A stretch of DNA of 51,584 nt from Myxococcales bacterium SG8_38 (GTDB lineage: Bacteria > Myxococcota_A > Polyangia > Polyangiales > Houyiibacteriaceae): assembly GCA_001303415.1 (NCBI GenBank), contig LJTN01000051.1:1-51584 (forward strand). Direction: 5' to 3'. The notes beneath the pieces are model-generated. The model worked only from the letters and a program-made list of their open reading frames with translations. It did no database searches and was not told where the DNA came from. Shown here in pieces: positions 42,752-50,450 of this stretch. The stretch's first letter is position 1. Every line of letters starts with the position of its first letter. The position numbers were made by a program, and so were the translations under genes.

Positions 42752-43612
42752 GTAGACGATGGCGTGGTAGAGAAAGCTGTCGTCGCCGTCGGTATAGGTC
42801 AGCTCGAACCGATAGCTGCCCGGCCCCACGGGTGTTCCCGAGCTGTCTTCAAACTCGCCTAGGTTGCCGATCACGAAGTGACGGCTCGCGCCTGGGGCGA
42901 TCGCAACGGAGTCGATCTGGCACTCGGCTTCGGGAAACGGCTCGTATTGCGTCTCCCAGGCGTCTTCCTTCTTGCGCGCCCGGTAAAAGGGCGTTCCGCA
43001 GACCGTTTTCAGCCAGATCTTTTTCTTTGAGTCGTTCGTGATGCGTGTCTTGATCTTTTCACCGAGGCTCAGTCGCGGCGGTCTTGCTTCGACGCGGATT
43101 TCCCGCGCCTCGGTCTGGACCACGGCTCGGCAGCCCTTGCGAGTCCACCGATGGCTCGAGGGGCATTCGCACGGCATGCAGGACTTGCACGGCTCGTTCG
43201 GCGGGCATTGGGGGCAGCCCACGTACGTACCGCGGGAGCCTTCGCACAAGGCTTGGACACTGCGTCCCCCTCGAAAAAGCTCGGGCGGCTCGCTGGTGAG
43301 CACGCAGGCGCCCTTGAAGCACTTGCCGAAGAGCGTCTCGCATTTGGGCTCGCAGACCCGGAGCTCTTTCTGACCACGGCACTCGGCAAGCTGTTGCTGG
43401 TAGTCGAGGAGATACGCTTCATTGACGGCGACTCCGCACTCGCAGCCCTGGGAGGTACAGCTCGTTTCGACGACTCCGCACGCATCGCCTTCTTCGCAAG
43501 AGCGATGCGCAGCGGCCACTTCGATCCGCTCACGGGGCGTCTCCGCCTCCTTGCACCCCGCAACCGAGACCCCCAAGAGCCCGATTGCGCAGAGTAAGCT
43601 CCGCCCCCTCAT
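42710..43612 (-). CDS. Cys-rich lipoprotein with C-terminal beta domain
   Basis: A 300-residue lipoprotein: signal then lipobox SVAGC. About 20 cysteines crowd residues 38-160 (CEEGDACGVVETSC, GCECG, CEPKCETLFGKCFKGAC, GCPQCPPNEPCKSCMPCECP), followed by a C-terminal segment of beta strands (LSLGEKIKTRITNDSKKKIWLKT) resembling an intracellular-proteinase-inhibitor or DUF4426-like sandwich. It is probably surface-exposed. No family is recognised. A palindrome lies 7 bp upstream of its start. It follows htpX on the same strand with a 72-bp gap. Confidence 0.8.
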   Translation of the reverse strand: MRGRSLLCAIGLLGVSVAGCKEAETPRERIEVAAAHRSCEEGDACGVVETSCTSQGCECGVAVNEAYLLDYQQQLAECRGQKELRVCEPKCETLFGKCFKGACVLTSEPPELFRGGRSVQALCEGSRGTYVGCPQCPPNEPCKSCMPCECPSSHRWTRKGCRAVVQTEAREIRVEARPPRLSLGEKIKTRITNDSKKKIWLKTVCGTPFYRARKKEDAWETQYEPFPEAECQIDSVAIAPGASRHFVIGNLGEFEDSSGTPVGPGSYRFELTYTDGDDSFLYHAIVYSTELDLVPTLSQR

Positions 43613-43618
43613 TGCCCT

Positions 43619-43646
43619 ACCGTCCTACCCTAGGGTCGAGGACGGT
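43619..43646. promoter_or_regulatory. Long inverted repeat between htpX and the Cys-rich lipoprotein
   Basis: Outer arms ACCGTCCT and AGGACGGT flank an inner ACCC-TA-GGGT, giving a near-perfect palindrome of about 28 bp with a 2-base CG bulge. In minus-strand RNA it would form a strong hairpin just before the lipoprotein start. There is no U-tract, so it is a poor intrinsic terminator and may instead be an operator or a leader structure. Confidence 0.5.
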
Positions 43647-43684
43647 GGCAAGAAGCTGGGCTGTAGCGGGGGGCGACGGCTCGG

Positions 43685-44518
43685 CTAGAGCGCCTGAAGC
43701 CGCGCGATTCGCTCCTCGAGCGGGGGGTGGGTAGCCATCAGCTTGAGCATGCCCTCGCCGCGAATTCCAAAGGCAGTCATGTTGTCGGGGAGCTGCGAGG
43801 GGGCGTCGCGCATGGCCCGCAGCCGGTTGAGGGCCGAAGCCATCGCCTGAGGGCTCTGTAGCTTCGCTCCGCCGGCGTCGGCGCGAAACTCTCGCCGCCT
43901 CGAAAACCACGCGACGATCATGCTGGCGGCGACTCCAAACAGCATCTGGAGCGCGATGTAGATCATGAACCGGCCCCGTTCGAACTGGCTCGCGATGATG
44001 CGAGCGAGGAAGAAGACGAACGTGTTGAGCACCCCTTGGATGAGCGTCAGCGTCACCATGTCGCCATTGGCCACGTGGGTCACTTCGTGCGCAAGCACCG
44101 CCTCGGCTTCCTCTCGGCTCATCAACCGCAAGAGGCCCGTGCTGACGGCTACGAGCGCATTGTTACGGAACATGCCCGTGGCAAATGCATTCGGGTCCGG
44201 CGAGTCGTAGACGGCCACCTCGGGCATTCCGATGCCCGCCTCTTTCGCCTGTCGCTGCACGGTTTCGATGAGCCATCGTTCGATCTCGTTTGATGGCGAC
44301 TCGATCACCCGAGCCCTGGTCGAGGTCTTGGCTACCCACTTGGACATGGCCAGTGAGATGAACGCGCCTCCGAAGCCGAAGATCGCGCACCAAATCAGCA
44401 TTTGGATGTAGGGCGCGTCCGGGGGAATGATTCCCAACGCGGTCAGCACCGCCATGGCGATGGCCGCCACGAACAGAACGGCGAGATTGGTCGCTATGAA
44501 CAAGGCAATTCTCAGCAT
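43685..44518 (-). CDS. htpX: HtpX membrane metalloprotease
   Basis: A 277-residue M48 protease. Zinc-site HEVTH (144-148) and the third ligand Glu210 in [12 protein letters not shown] are intact. Two N-terminal helices (about 5-30, 38-58) and a further pair around 160-205 fit HtpX topology. It degrades damaged inner-membrane proteins, complementing FtsH. The ATG has GGAG 8 nt upstream. The gene follows DUF3501 on the same strand after 181 bp, so it is probably a separate transcription unit. No heat-shock element is evident. Confidence 0.95.
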   Translation of the reverse strand: MLRIALFIATNLAVLFVAAIAMAVLTALGIIPPDAPYIQMLIWCAIFGFGGAFISLAMSKWVAKTSTRARVIESPSNEIERWLIETVQRQAKEAGIGMPEVAVYDSPDPNAFATGMFRNNALVAVSTGLLRLMSREEAEAVLAHEVTHVANGDMVTLTLIQGVLNTFVFFLARIIASQFERGRFMIYIALQMLFGVAASMIVAWFSRRREFRADAGGAKLQSPQAMASALNRLRAMRDAPSQLPDNMTAFGIRGEGMLKLMATHPPLEERIARLQAL

Positions 44519-44699
44519 TCACGTACTCCTAGCGCAGAAACTTAAGGCCCGCCCGTTCCGGAGACAATACGGCCCGGGTCGGTTTCCGGCGGCCGTCTGG
44601 TGGATTCTCCGAGGGGTGCCATTGCAGCCTCCTCAGAGCTTTTCACGAGAACCCGATCAAACTGCCACGTGGCCGAGAAATTCCGCACGAGACGGTGGA

Positions 44700-45257
44700 T
44701 CAATCCTCGGTCAGGTCGCGTCGAAGGGCATCGCGCTGGCTTTTCGAAAGCTCGGTTTCGCTCTCTGCTCCGGGCATCTCGATACCGATCGCTGTGGGGG
44801 CTTCGTCGCCGAGCCGGAACGTCAGGTACTGCACGGAGGAAAGCCGTCCTTCGCCAACCTGGCGTGGGTCCCACGTCGGCCTCACCAGGCTTCCGTCGGG
44901 CATCTTGGCGTAGATCGACTCGTTCAGACCGATCCACGCTCGCAGCTTTTCGTCACGCTCGGCTTCGTCGTCGATCCCGATGAGCAGCGTGCAGCCGAGC
45001 GTCCCCCTCGGATGAATCAGCTCGTTGTAGGTGTCGAGCTCGTGCTGGATGTCGCCTTCCTTTACGATCTGCTCGGCGCGCATCATCTCTTGAATCTGGT
45101 AGCGGACGGTTTCGCGGTTCTCGAAGAGAAACGTGAAGTGCTCCCCGACCAAGATCCTGCGCACCGACTTTGCGCGAAGCGCGGCGGTCCGAATCTCGTC
45201 TCGTTGCTCTCCGTAGGTGACGTAGTCGAGCAACTCCGAGCGATCGACGGGTTTCAT
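44700..45257 (-). CDS. DUF3501 family protein
   Basis: A 185-residue soluble protein of the DUF3501 family: RRILVGEHFTFLFENRETVRYQIQEMMRAEQI and ELIHPRGTLGCTLLIGI are characteristic. The ATG overlaps the Fe-S oxidoreductase stop by 4 bp. As I recall, the trio rubrerythrin, Hdr-like Fe-S oxidoreductase and DUF3501 recurs across proteobacteria, suggesting a functional unit in peroxide or oxidative-stress response. Its own activity is unknown. Confidence 0.87.
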   Translation of the reverse strand: MKPVDRSELLDYVTYGEQRDEIRTAALRAKSVRRILVGEHFTFLFENRETVRYQIQEMMRAEQIVKEGDIQHELDTYNELIHPRGTLGCTLLIGIDDEAERDEKLRAWIGLNESIYAKMPDGSLVRPTWDPRQVGEGRLSSVQYLTFRLGDEAPTAIGIEMPGAESETELSKSQRDALRRDLTED

Positions 45258-46642
45258 TCCGAACCTCCTTCAGAAGAGCCCCCCGGGGAAAGCGCTTTGG
45301 GCGCTGCGAATCCGTCCTCGCGATAAGCGCGCGCCAGAATCGACATGGGATGCATCGGCTTGACCCCAGCGTGCTGCTGAAACTGAATCGCGGCCAGAGG
45401 GCAGTCGGTCGCCCAGATTTCCGCGTCCGCCTCTTTCATTCCGTCGAAGGCCTTCTGTCCGACGCGGATTGAGTACTCGAAGCCCTCCACGGTCATCGCG
45501 TGCGTGCCGTCGTGCCCGCAGCATTCCATCACCGTCGATGGCACCACCCCTGGAATCTTGCGAATCAGGTCGCGTCCCTTGAATCCGATGCCCTGGGCAC
45601 GCAGATGACACGGTGCATGATAGGCGACCCGGTCTCCGGGCGAGCTCTTGAAGTCCGTGTTGAAGCGCGGTTCCTCGCGCAGGGCCCATAGAAACTCGCT
45701 CGGATCCGCCACGGCTTCGGCGAGCTTCTTCGCGCGCTCGCGGTCCTGCCCTTCGAGCAGCTCGGGATATTCCCTGCGGAGCATCATCGAGCACGTCGGA
45801 TTGAGGGCGAGCACCTTGGCGCCGGCTTCGACGTGAGGCATCAGCCGGTCGAGATTCACGCGGGCCTTCTCTCGCAAGAGCTCCAGGTGGCCGCTTTCCC
45901 AGGCGGGCATGCCGCAGCACTCGAGGCCCTTCTCGCACCGAAAGTCCACGCTGTTCTTTTCGAGCACCTCGACCGTGTCCATGCCGATCTGCGGGTCGTT
46001 GCCCTGCACGTAACAGGTCTGAAAGATCACGGCCTCGCCGCCTACTCCATCTTTCATCAAGCCCGCGCCCTCGGCCCATGCTTCGAAGGTCGTTCGGGCG
46101 AAACCGGGGAGCAGCTTCCGCCGGTCGATGCCCACGAGCTTTTCCATGAACCATCGGTGAATTCCCACGCGGTTCATCACATTGGCCAGCCCAAAGCTCG
46201 CGCGGGCCATGGCGCTCGCTCGATCGGGGTCTTCGAGGAGCTTCAGACGCAGCTTGTGCGGGTGCTCGCGCTTTCGATGCCGGATGGCGTCGTAGCGGTG
46301 GACCAGCTTCGGAAAGTCGAGCTGGAACTCGTGCCCATCGCGCGGCGTGTAGGGGCACTGCACCTCGCAGAGCTTGCATTGAAAGCAAGCGTCCATGACG
46401 CGCTGCTTGTCGAGGGGGGTGAGCTTTGCGACGTCCCCATCGTACTTCTCGTCGATTGCGCCAAAGAGAATGGGAAACGAGTCGCAATATTTGAAGCACA
46501 TGCGACAGCCGTGGCAGACCTCGAAGACGCGCTCGACCTCCTCGTCGAGCGCGTCTTCGTCCCAATACTTCGCCTCGCTCGGGTCGTAGCTCAACCCGTC
46601 AGTCGGCAAGTACGAGATTTGCTTTTTGGCTTCCTCGGCCAC
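45254..46642 (-). CDS. Fe-S oxidoreductase, HdrD/GlpC-like
   Basis: A 462-residue protein. The N-terminal half has two ferredoxin-type [4Fe-4S] motifs, [11 protein letters not shown] and [15 protein letters not shown]. The C-terminal half has two CCG domains with ECCGMPAW and MECCGHDG, the heterodisulfide-reductase/GlpC arrangement. It passes electrons between clusters and a partner, probably the rubrerythrin encoded 19 bp upstream. It overlaps DUF3501 downstream. It is cytoplasmic, with no membrane helix. The substrate is not identified. Confidence 0.92.
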   Translation of the reverse strand: MAEEAKKQISYLPTDGLSYDPSEAKYWDEDALDEEVERVFEVCHGCRMCFKYCDSFPILFGAIDEKYDGDVAKLTPLDKQRVMDACFQCKLCEVQCPYTPRDGHEFQLDFPKLVHRYDAIRHRKREHPHKLRLKLLEDPDRASAMARASFGLANVMNRVGIHRWFMEKLVGIDRRKLLPGFARTTFEAWAEGAGLMKDGVGGEAVIFQTCYVQGNDPQIGMDTVEVLEKNSVDFRCEKGLECCGMPAWESGHLELLREKARVNLDRLMPHVEAGAKVLALNPTCSMMLRREYPELLEGQDRERAKKLAEAVADPSEFLWALREEPRFNTDFKSSPGDRVAYHAPCHLRAQGIGFKGRDLIRKIPGVVPSTVMECCGHDGTHAMTVEGFEYSIRVGQKAFDGMKEADAEIWATDCPLAAIQFQQHAGVKPMHPMSILARAYREDGFAAPKALSPGGSSEGGSE

Positions 46643-46660
46643 GCGGTGCGAATCCCGCGC

Positions 46661-47080
46661 TCAGGAGAGGTCGTCGAGAAGCGCCTGGAACCGGCCCGCA
46701 TGCGACTTCTCGGCCTTGGCCAAGGTCTCGAACCAGTCGGCGATTTCATCGAAGCCCTCTTGGCGCGCGGTCTTGGCGAACCCGGGATACATGTCCGTGT
46801 ACTCGTGCGTTTCGCCGGCGACCGCTGCGGCGAGGTTGAGCGCGGTGTCCCCAATGGGCTTGCCCGTCGCCGGATCCCCGACCTTCTTCAAGTAGTCGAG
46901 ATGCCCGTGCGCGTGGCCGGTCTCGCCTTCAGCCGTCTCTCGGAAGTTGCCCGCAACCTCCGGGTAGCCCTCGACGTCTGCGACCTTGGCGAAGTAGAGG
47001 TAGCGACGGTTGGCCTGGGACTCCCCGGCGAACGCGGCCTTGAGGTTTTCGTGGGTCTTGCTGCCCTTGAGCTGGGTCAT
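46661..47080 (-). CDS. Rubrerythrin (short form, no rubredoxin domain)
   Basis: A 139-residue ferritin-like diiron protein. Ligand pattern: [12 protein letters not shown] (Glu20), [22 protein letters not shown] and [11 protein letters not shown]. The Fe(SCys)4 rubredoxin tail is missing, so electrons must come from a partner, plausibly the adjacent Fe-S oxidoreductase. Its role is peroxide reduction. GGAGG lies 10 nt before the ATG and a promoter is at 47152-47180. It is the first gene of the rubrerythrin/Fe-S/DUF3501 operon. Confidence 0.93.
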   Translation of the reverse strand: MTQLKGSKTHENLKAAFAGESQANRRYLYFAKVADVEGYPEVAGNFRETAEGETGHAHGHLDYLKKVGDPATGKPIGDTALNLAAAVAGETHEYTDMYPGFAKTARQEGFDEIADWFETLAKAEKSHAGRFQALLDDLS

Positions 47081-47115
47081 GGCTTCATTTCCTCCGATGT
47101 GGTGCTTGCTTGGTC

Positions 47116-47137
47116 GGCACGAAGCGCCGTCCGTGCC
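47116..47137. repeat. Inverted repeat in the rubrerythrin leader
   Basis: GGCACG (47116-47121) and CGTGCC (47132-47137), a 6-bp stem with a 10-nt loop between the rubrerythrin promoter and its ATG. It could be a regulatory hairpin or regulator site; evidence is limited to the symmetry. Confidence 0.35.
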
Positions 47138-47151
47138 AGTCGAGAGTGGGA

Positions 47152-47180
47152 GTTATCCCGGTCTTTTTGCGGATCGTCAA
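47152..47180 (-). promoter_or_regulatory. Candidate promoter of the rubrerythrin operon
   Basis: On the minus strand: -35 TTGACG (47180-47175), 17-nt spacer, -10 GATAAC (47157-47152), about 71 nt before the rubrerythrin ATG. Both boxes are one or two changes from consensus with ideal spacing. Confidence 0.55.
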
Positions 47181-47265
47181 CGGGATGCCCCACGAGGGGG
47201 AACATCGAGCCGCCGCATGGCGCTGTCCACTACGAATGCGCGCTGGGCGGTGCTACTTTCGCGCA

Positions 47266-48192
47266 GTGGTGGATCCCAGCTCCCTGCTCGATGTGCTCGA
47301 AGGACATCGCGAGCAACCCCTGATCTCGTCGAGCCTCGACGAAATCTGGTGCGCCTACGATAGCGAGCGTGCCTCTGGCCGATCGCCGTTTTCGAGCGCG
47401 ATCCGGGTGGCTTCCCGCGTGGACCGCCTCGGCTTTGCCTTCGCCGCCGGCTATCCCGCAGCGTTGGAGCACATGATCGGCCCGGTTGAGGCCCCGTGCG
47501 CGTTGTGCGTCACGGAGGCTGGCGGCAACACCCCGCGGGCGATCGTGACGACGCTCGAGGCGACCGACGGCGGCTATCGTCTGCGGGGGGCGAAGAGCTT
47601 CGTCACCTTGGGAACGTTGGCAAGGACGCTCTACGTCGCGTGCCGCACGGGCGAAAAGCCCGACGGCCGGCCCGATCTCGCGCTGGTCCGAGTTCCAGCC
47701 GATCGCAATGGCGTCGTGCTGCACGAGCTACCGGCGACGCCGTTTGCTCCCGAGGTCCCACATGCGCGCGTCGATTTTCAAGATGTCGAGGTGACACCGA
47801 TCGAGCGACTTCCAGGGGATGGCTATCTCGACTACGTGAAGCCCTTTCGCACGATCGAAGACATCCACGTCCTCGGCGCCGCGCTCGGCTATCTCGTCGG
47901 ATTGGCGCTTCGGGTCCGGGGACCGGCTGACTTGATCGCAGAGCTCGGTGCGGCTCTCGTAGCCCTCGACGCGCTTCGGACCGAGCCGGCCCTCGATCCA
48001 CGCGTTCACATCGCGCTTCACGGAATCCTTCGACAGGTGAAGCGTTTGCTAGAATGCAGCGGGCTCGCGAAGCTCTTGGAGTCCGCATCCGATGACGAGC
48101 GGGCTCGCTGGTCGCGCGACTGGAAGCTTCTCGAGGTCGCCTCGAAAGCCAGGGAAGCACGCTTCGAGCGCGCGCAGGCCGAGCTCTGGTGA
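47266..48192 (+). CDS. Short acyl-CoA dehydrogenase-like protein
   Basis: About 308 residues. The middle part resembles the flavin-binding beta domain of acyl-CoA dehydrogenases (CALCVTEAGGNTPRAIVTTLEATDGGYRLRGAKSFVT, then ARVDFQDVEV), and the C-terminal half is helical. It is shorter than the usual 380 residues, and the N-terminal helical domain is reduced. I cannot see the catalytic Glu in its normal place, so activity is uncertain. The start is ambiguous: GTG 47266 or 47269, or ATG 47236; none has a good ribosome site. It converges with the tyrosine kinase gene. Confidence 0.72.
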   Translation: MVDPSSLLDVLEGHREQPLISSSLDEIWCAYDSERASGRSPFSSAIRVASRVDRLGFAFAAGYPAALEHMIGPVEAPCALCVTEAGGNTPRAIVTTLEATDGGYRLRGAKSFVTLGTLARTLYVACRTGEKPDGRPDLALVRVPADRNGVVLHELPATPFAPEVPHARVDFQDVEVTPIERLPGDGYLDYVKPFRTIEDIHVLGAALGYLVGLALRVRGPADLIAELGAALVALDALRTEPALDPRVHIALHGILRQVKRLLECSGLAKLLESASDDERARWSRDWKLLEVASKAREARFERAQAELW

Positions 48193-48207
48193 GGCGCCGC
48201 CCGATGC

Positions 48208-50379
48208 CTACGCGGCGTCCGCGTCCTTTTCGAAGGGGGCGTAGCCCCGTGCGCTTCGATATGCGTATCCGCCGGCGCCGTAGCGGTAGCCCTTGATGCG
48301 CAGGTCTGCGTCATTGAGGATCGCGCCAAGAAGACGGCCTGAAACACCGCTCAGCTGCTTGCGCGCGCCGGCCACCGACTGAACGGTGCTGGTTCCCGCC
48401 CGGACCACCAGCAGCACGCCATCGACTTGGGGGGCGAGGATGGCCGCGTCGGTCACGGCCCCCATCGGCGGGCTGTCGAACAGGACGTAGTCGAAGTGCT
48501 CGAGCAGCTCGGCCTTGACCCGGGCGAAGCCTTCGGAGTGAAGCAGCTCGGACGGGTTGGGCGGGATGGGCCCCGAGGTCAACACGCTCAGGCCGTCGAT
48601 CTTGGTTTGGTGCACCGATGCCTTCCAGCTCGAGCGTCCCTCGACGAGCGTGCTCAGGCCGGTTTGGTTGTCGACCTCGAGCACGCGGTGAAGCCTCGGG
48701 CGCCTCAAGTCCGAGTCCACGAGCAGCACCGAACGACCGAACTGCGCCAACGTGACCGCCAAGTTGCTCGCGATCGTGGTCTTGCCTTCGAGGGGCATGG
48801 CGCTGGTCACGACGACGCTTCGGAGCGGGTCGTCTTGCGACATGAATGCGAGGTTGGTGCGAATCATGCGAAAGGTTTCCGCGGCCGGAGACATCGGTTC
48901 TTTGACCACGACGAGCTCATCCCTCGGCGCCTGAGCCGCGCTGATCTGCTTGAGCGCCGACTTGGCCTCGGAGGCCGGCTGACCCAAGTGCGGAATGACC
49001 CCGAGCACCGGGATGCCGAGCCCTTCTACCGACTCGACCGTTCGGATGGTGCGGTCGAGGCGGCTCATGAAGAACGCCGCGGCAAGCCCCAGCACGAGCC
49101 CTGCGAGGAGAGACGCACCGACGTTCTTGACGAGGTTCGGGGTCACGGGCTGACCAGGAAGAAGCGCTTGATCGAGGATCCGAACGTGCGTCGTCTTGAG
49201 CATTCGCGTGAGGTCGGTTTCCGTCAGGCGCTGCAAGACTATCTCGTAGAGCTTGGCCTTGTTGTCCCGGTCGCGATGAAGCTGGCGGTACTCGATTTCC
49301 CGTAGATTGAGATTGAGTCCCGCGGATTGCGCCTGATCGGCCGCAGCGCGGAGGCCGTTCTCGACGGTTCGAATCTGCTCCACATCCCGCTCGGCAGACG
49401 CCAAAAGGGCCTCTTTTTCCTGCGCGATCTGCCGTGTCAGCACTGCGATTTCCTCGCTGAGCGTTTGCATCGTGGGATGCTCGCTCCCGTACTTCACCGC
49501 GAGGGCGTCGTGCTCCTGGCTCTTTTCGCGAAGCTCGAGCACCAGCGCGCTGAGCGCCGGATGGTCGGTCATGACGGACGGGTCGATGTCATCGGGGCGC
49601 TTGCCAAGCGAGGCCTTGAGCCGTTTGTAGCGCGCCTCGAGCTCGATTCGCTGGTTCCGCACCTCGGTGAGCCGGTCGTGCGTTGCTTGAATGTCGCTCG
49701 CAACCAGGTTCTGCCGGTCCTCCATGGAAACCGACAACACGTTGTGCCCTTTCTTGAAGCTGTGTAGCGCGAGCTCAGCATCGTCGAGCTCTTTGCGGAG
49801 CACCACGAGCTGGTGCTCGAGCCAGTCCCTCGCGCGATCGGTCGATTCGAGCCGGTCCTCGATCGTCTTGTCGACGTAGGCCTGGGCCACCGCGTCCGCG
49901 ATGAGCTTGGCGCGCTCCGGATTCACGTCGCGCGCATGGATTCGCACGATGCGCGTGTCGGGCACCGGCTCGACGGTCAGCCCGGATTGAAGCGCGATGG
50001 CTGCCGCTTCGACATCGCCAGTCGGTCCGGTCGCATCATCATCTTGGGCGAGATAGGTGGGGTCATGCTGCAGCCCCAGCTTTTGCACCACGCGCTCGGC
50101 GATGCCGCGGCTGGCGATGACCATGTTCTGGGTCTGAAAGAACTCCCGGGTCGCCCAGTAGTTGCCGATCGGATCGGCGACGTCCTCCACCTGGCCTCCG
50201 AGCGGCTTCGATGGGGCGGGGTCGTACTCGATCGTGGCGGTGGCCTCGTAGATCTTGGGGGTGCGGAGGGTCCAGACGACACCAAGCGCCATCACCACGA
50301 GCGTGATGCCCGCAATGACCCACTTGTACTCCTGCAACACATGCAGGACCTCCCGTAGGTCGAGCTCGGGTTCTTCCAT
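48208..50379 (-). CDS. Wzc-type polysaccharide co-polymerase / BY-tyrosine autokinase
   Basis: A 723-residue inner-membrane protein. The N-terminal Wzz domain has TM1 (about 20-38, WVIAGITLVVMALGVVW), a long periplasmic coiled-coil (about 190-410) and TM2 (VGASLLAGLVLGLAAAFFMS). The cytoplasmic kinase has Walker A SAMPLEGKTTIASN, Walker A' VLLVDSDLRRPR and Walker B YVLFDSPP. A C-terminal Tyr cluster (GYRYGAGGYAYRSARGYAP) is the autophosphorylation tail. It controls exopolysaccharide chain length and export. The ATG at 50379 is chosen; upstream residues are not protein-like. It follows the TPR gene by 71 bp. Confidence 0.94.
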   Translation of the reverse strand: MEEPELDLREVLHVLQEYKWVIAGITLVVMALGVVWTLRTPKIYEATATIEYDPAPSKPLGGQVEDVADPIGNYWATREFFQTQNMVIASRGIAERVVQKLGLQHDPTYLAQDDDATGPTGDVEAAAIALQSGLTVEPVPDTRIVRIHARDVNPERAKLIADAVAQAYVDKTIEDRLESTDRARDWLEHQLVVLRKELDDAELALHSFKKGHNVLSVSMEDRQNLVASDIQATHDRLTEVRNQRIELEARYKRLKASLGKRPDDIDPSVMTDHPALSALVLELREKSQEHDALAVKYGSEHPTMQTLSEEIAVLTRQIAQEKEALLASAERDVEQIRTVENGLRAAADQAQSAGLNLNLREIEYRQLHRDRDNKAKLYEIVLQRLTETDLTRMLKTTHVRILDQALLPGQPVTPNLVKNVGASLLAGLVLGLAAAFFMSRLDRTIRTVESVEGLGIPVLGVIPHLGQPASEAKSALKQISAAQAPRDELVVVKEPMSPAAETFRMIRTNLAFMSQDDPLRSVVVTSAMPLEGKTTIASNLAVTLAQFGRSVLLVDSDLRRPRLHRVLEVDNQTGLSTLVEGRSSWKASVHQTKIDGLSVLTSGPIPPNPSELLHSEGFARVKAELLEHFDYVLFDSPPMGAVTDAAILAPQVDGVLLVVRAGTSTVQSVAGARKQLSGVSGRLLGAILNDADLRIKGYRYGAGGYAYRSARGYAPFEKDADAA

Positions 50380-50450
50380 GGTCTCAGCTTGTGGACGGTC
50401 TGGCTGAATAGCGCCCCCGAACACTAGCGTTCTCGATATCGAGGAGGGGG

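Noticed and set aside
45833..47323. Open frame of 496 codons on the plus strand
   Set aside because: It is antisense to the Fe-S oxidoreductase and rubrerythrin, both unmistakable.
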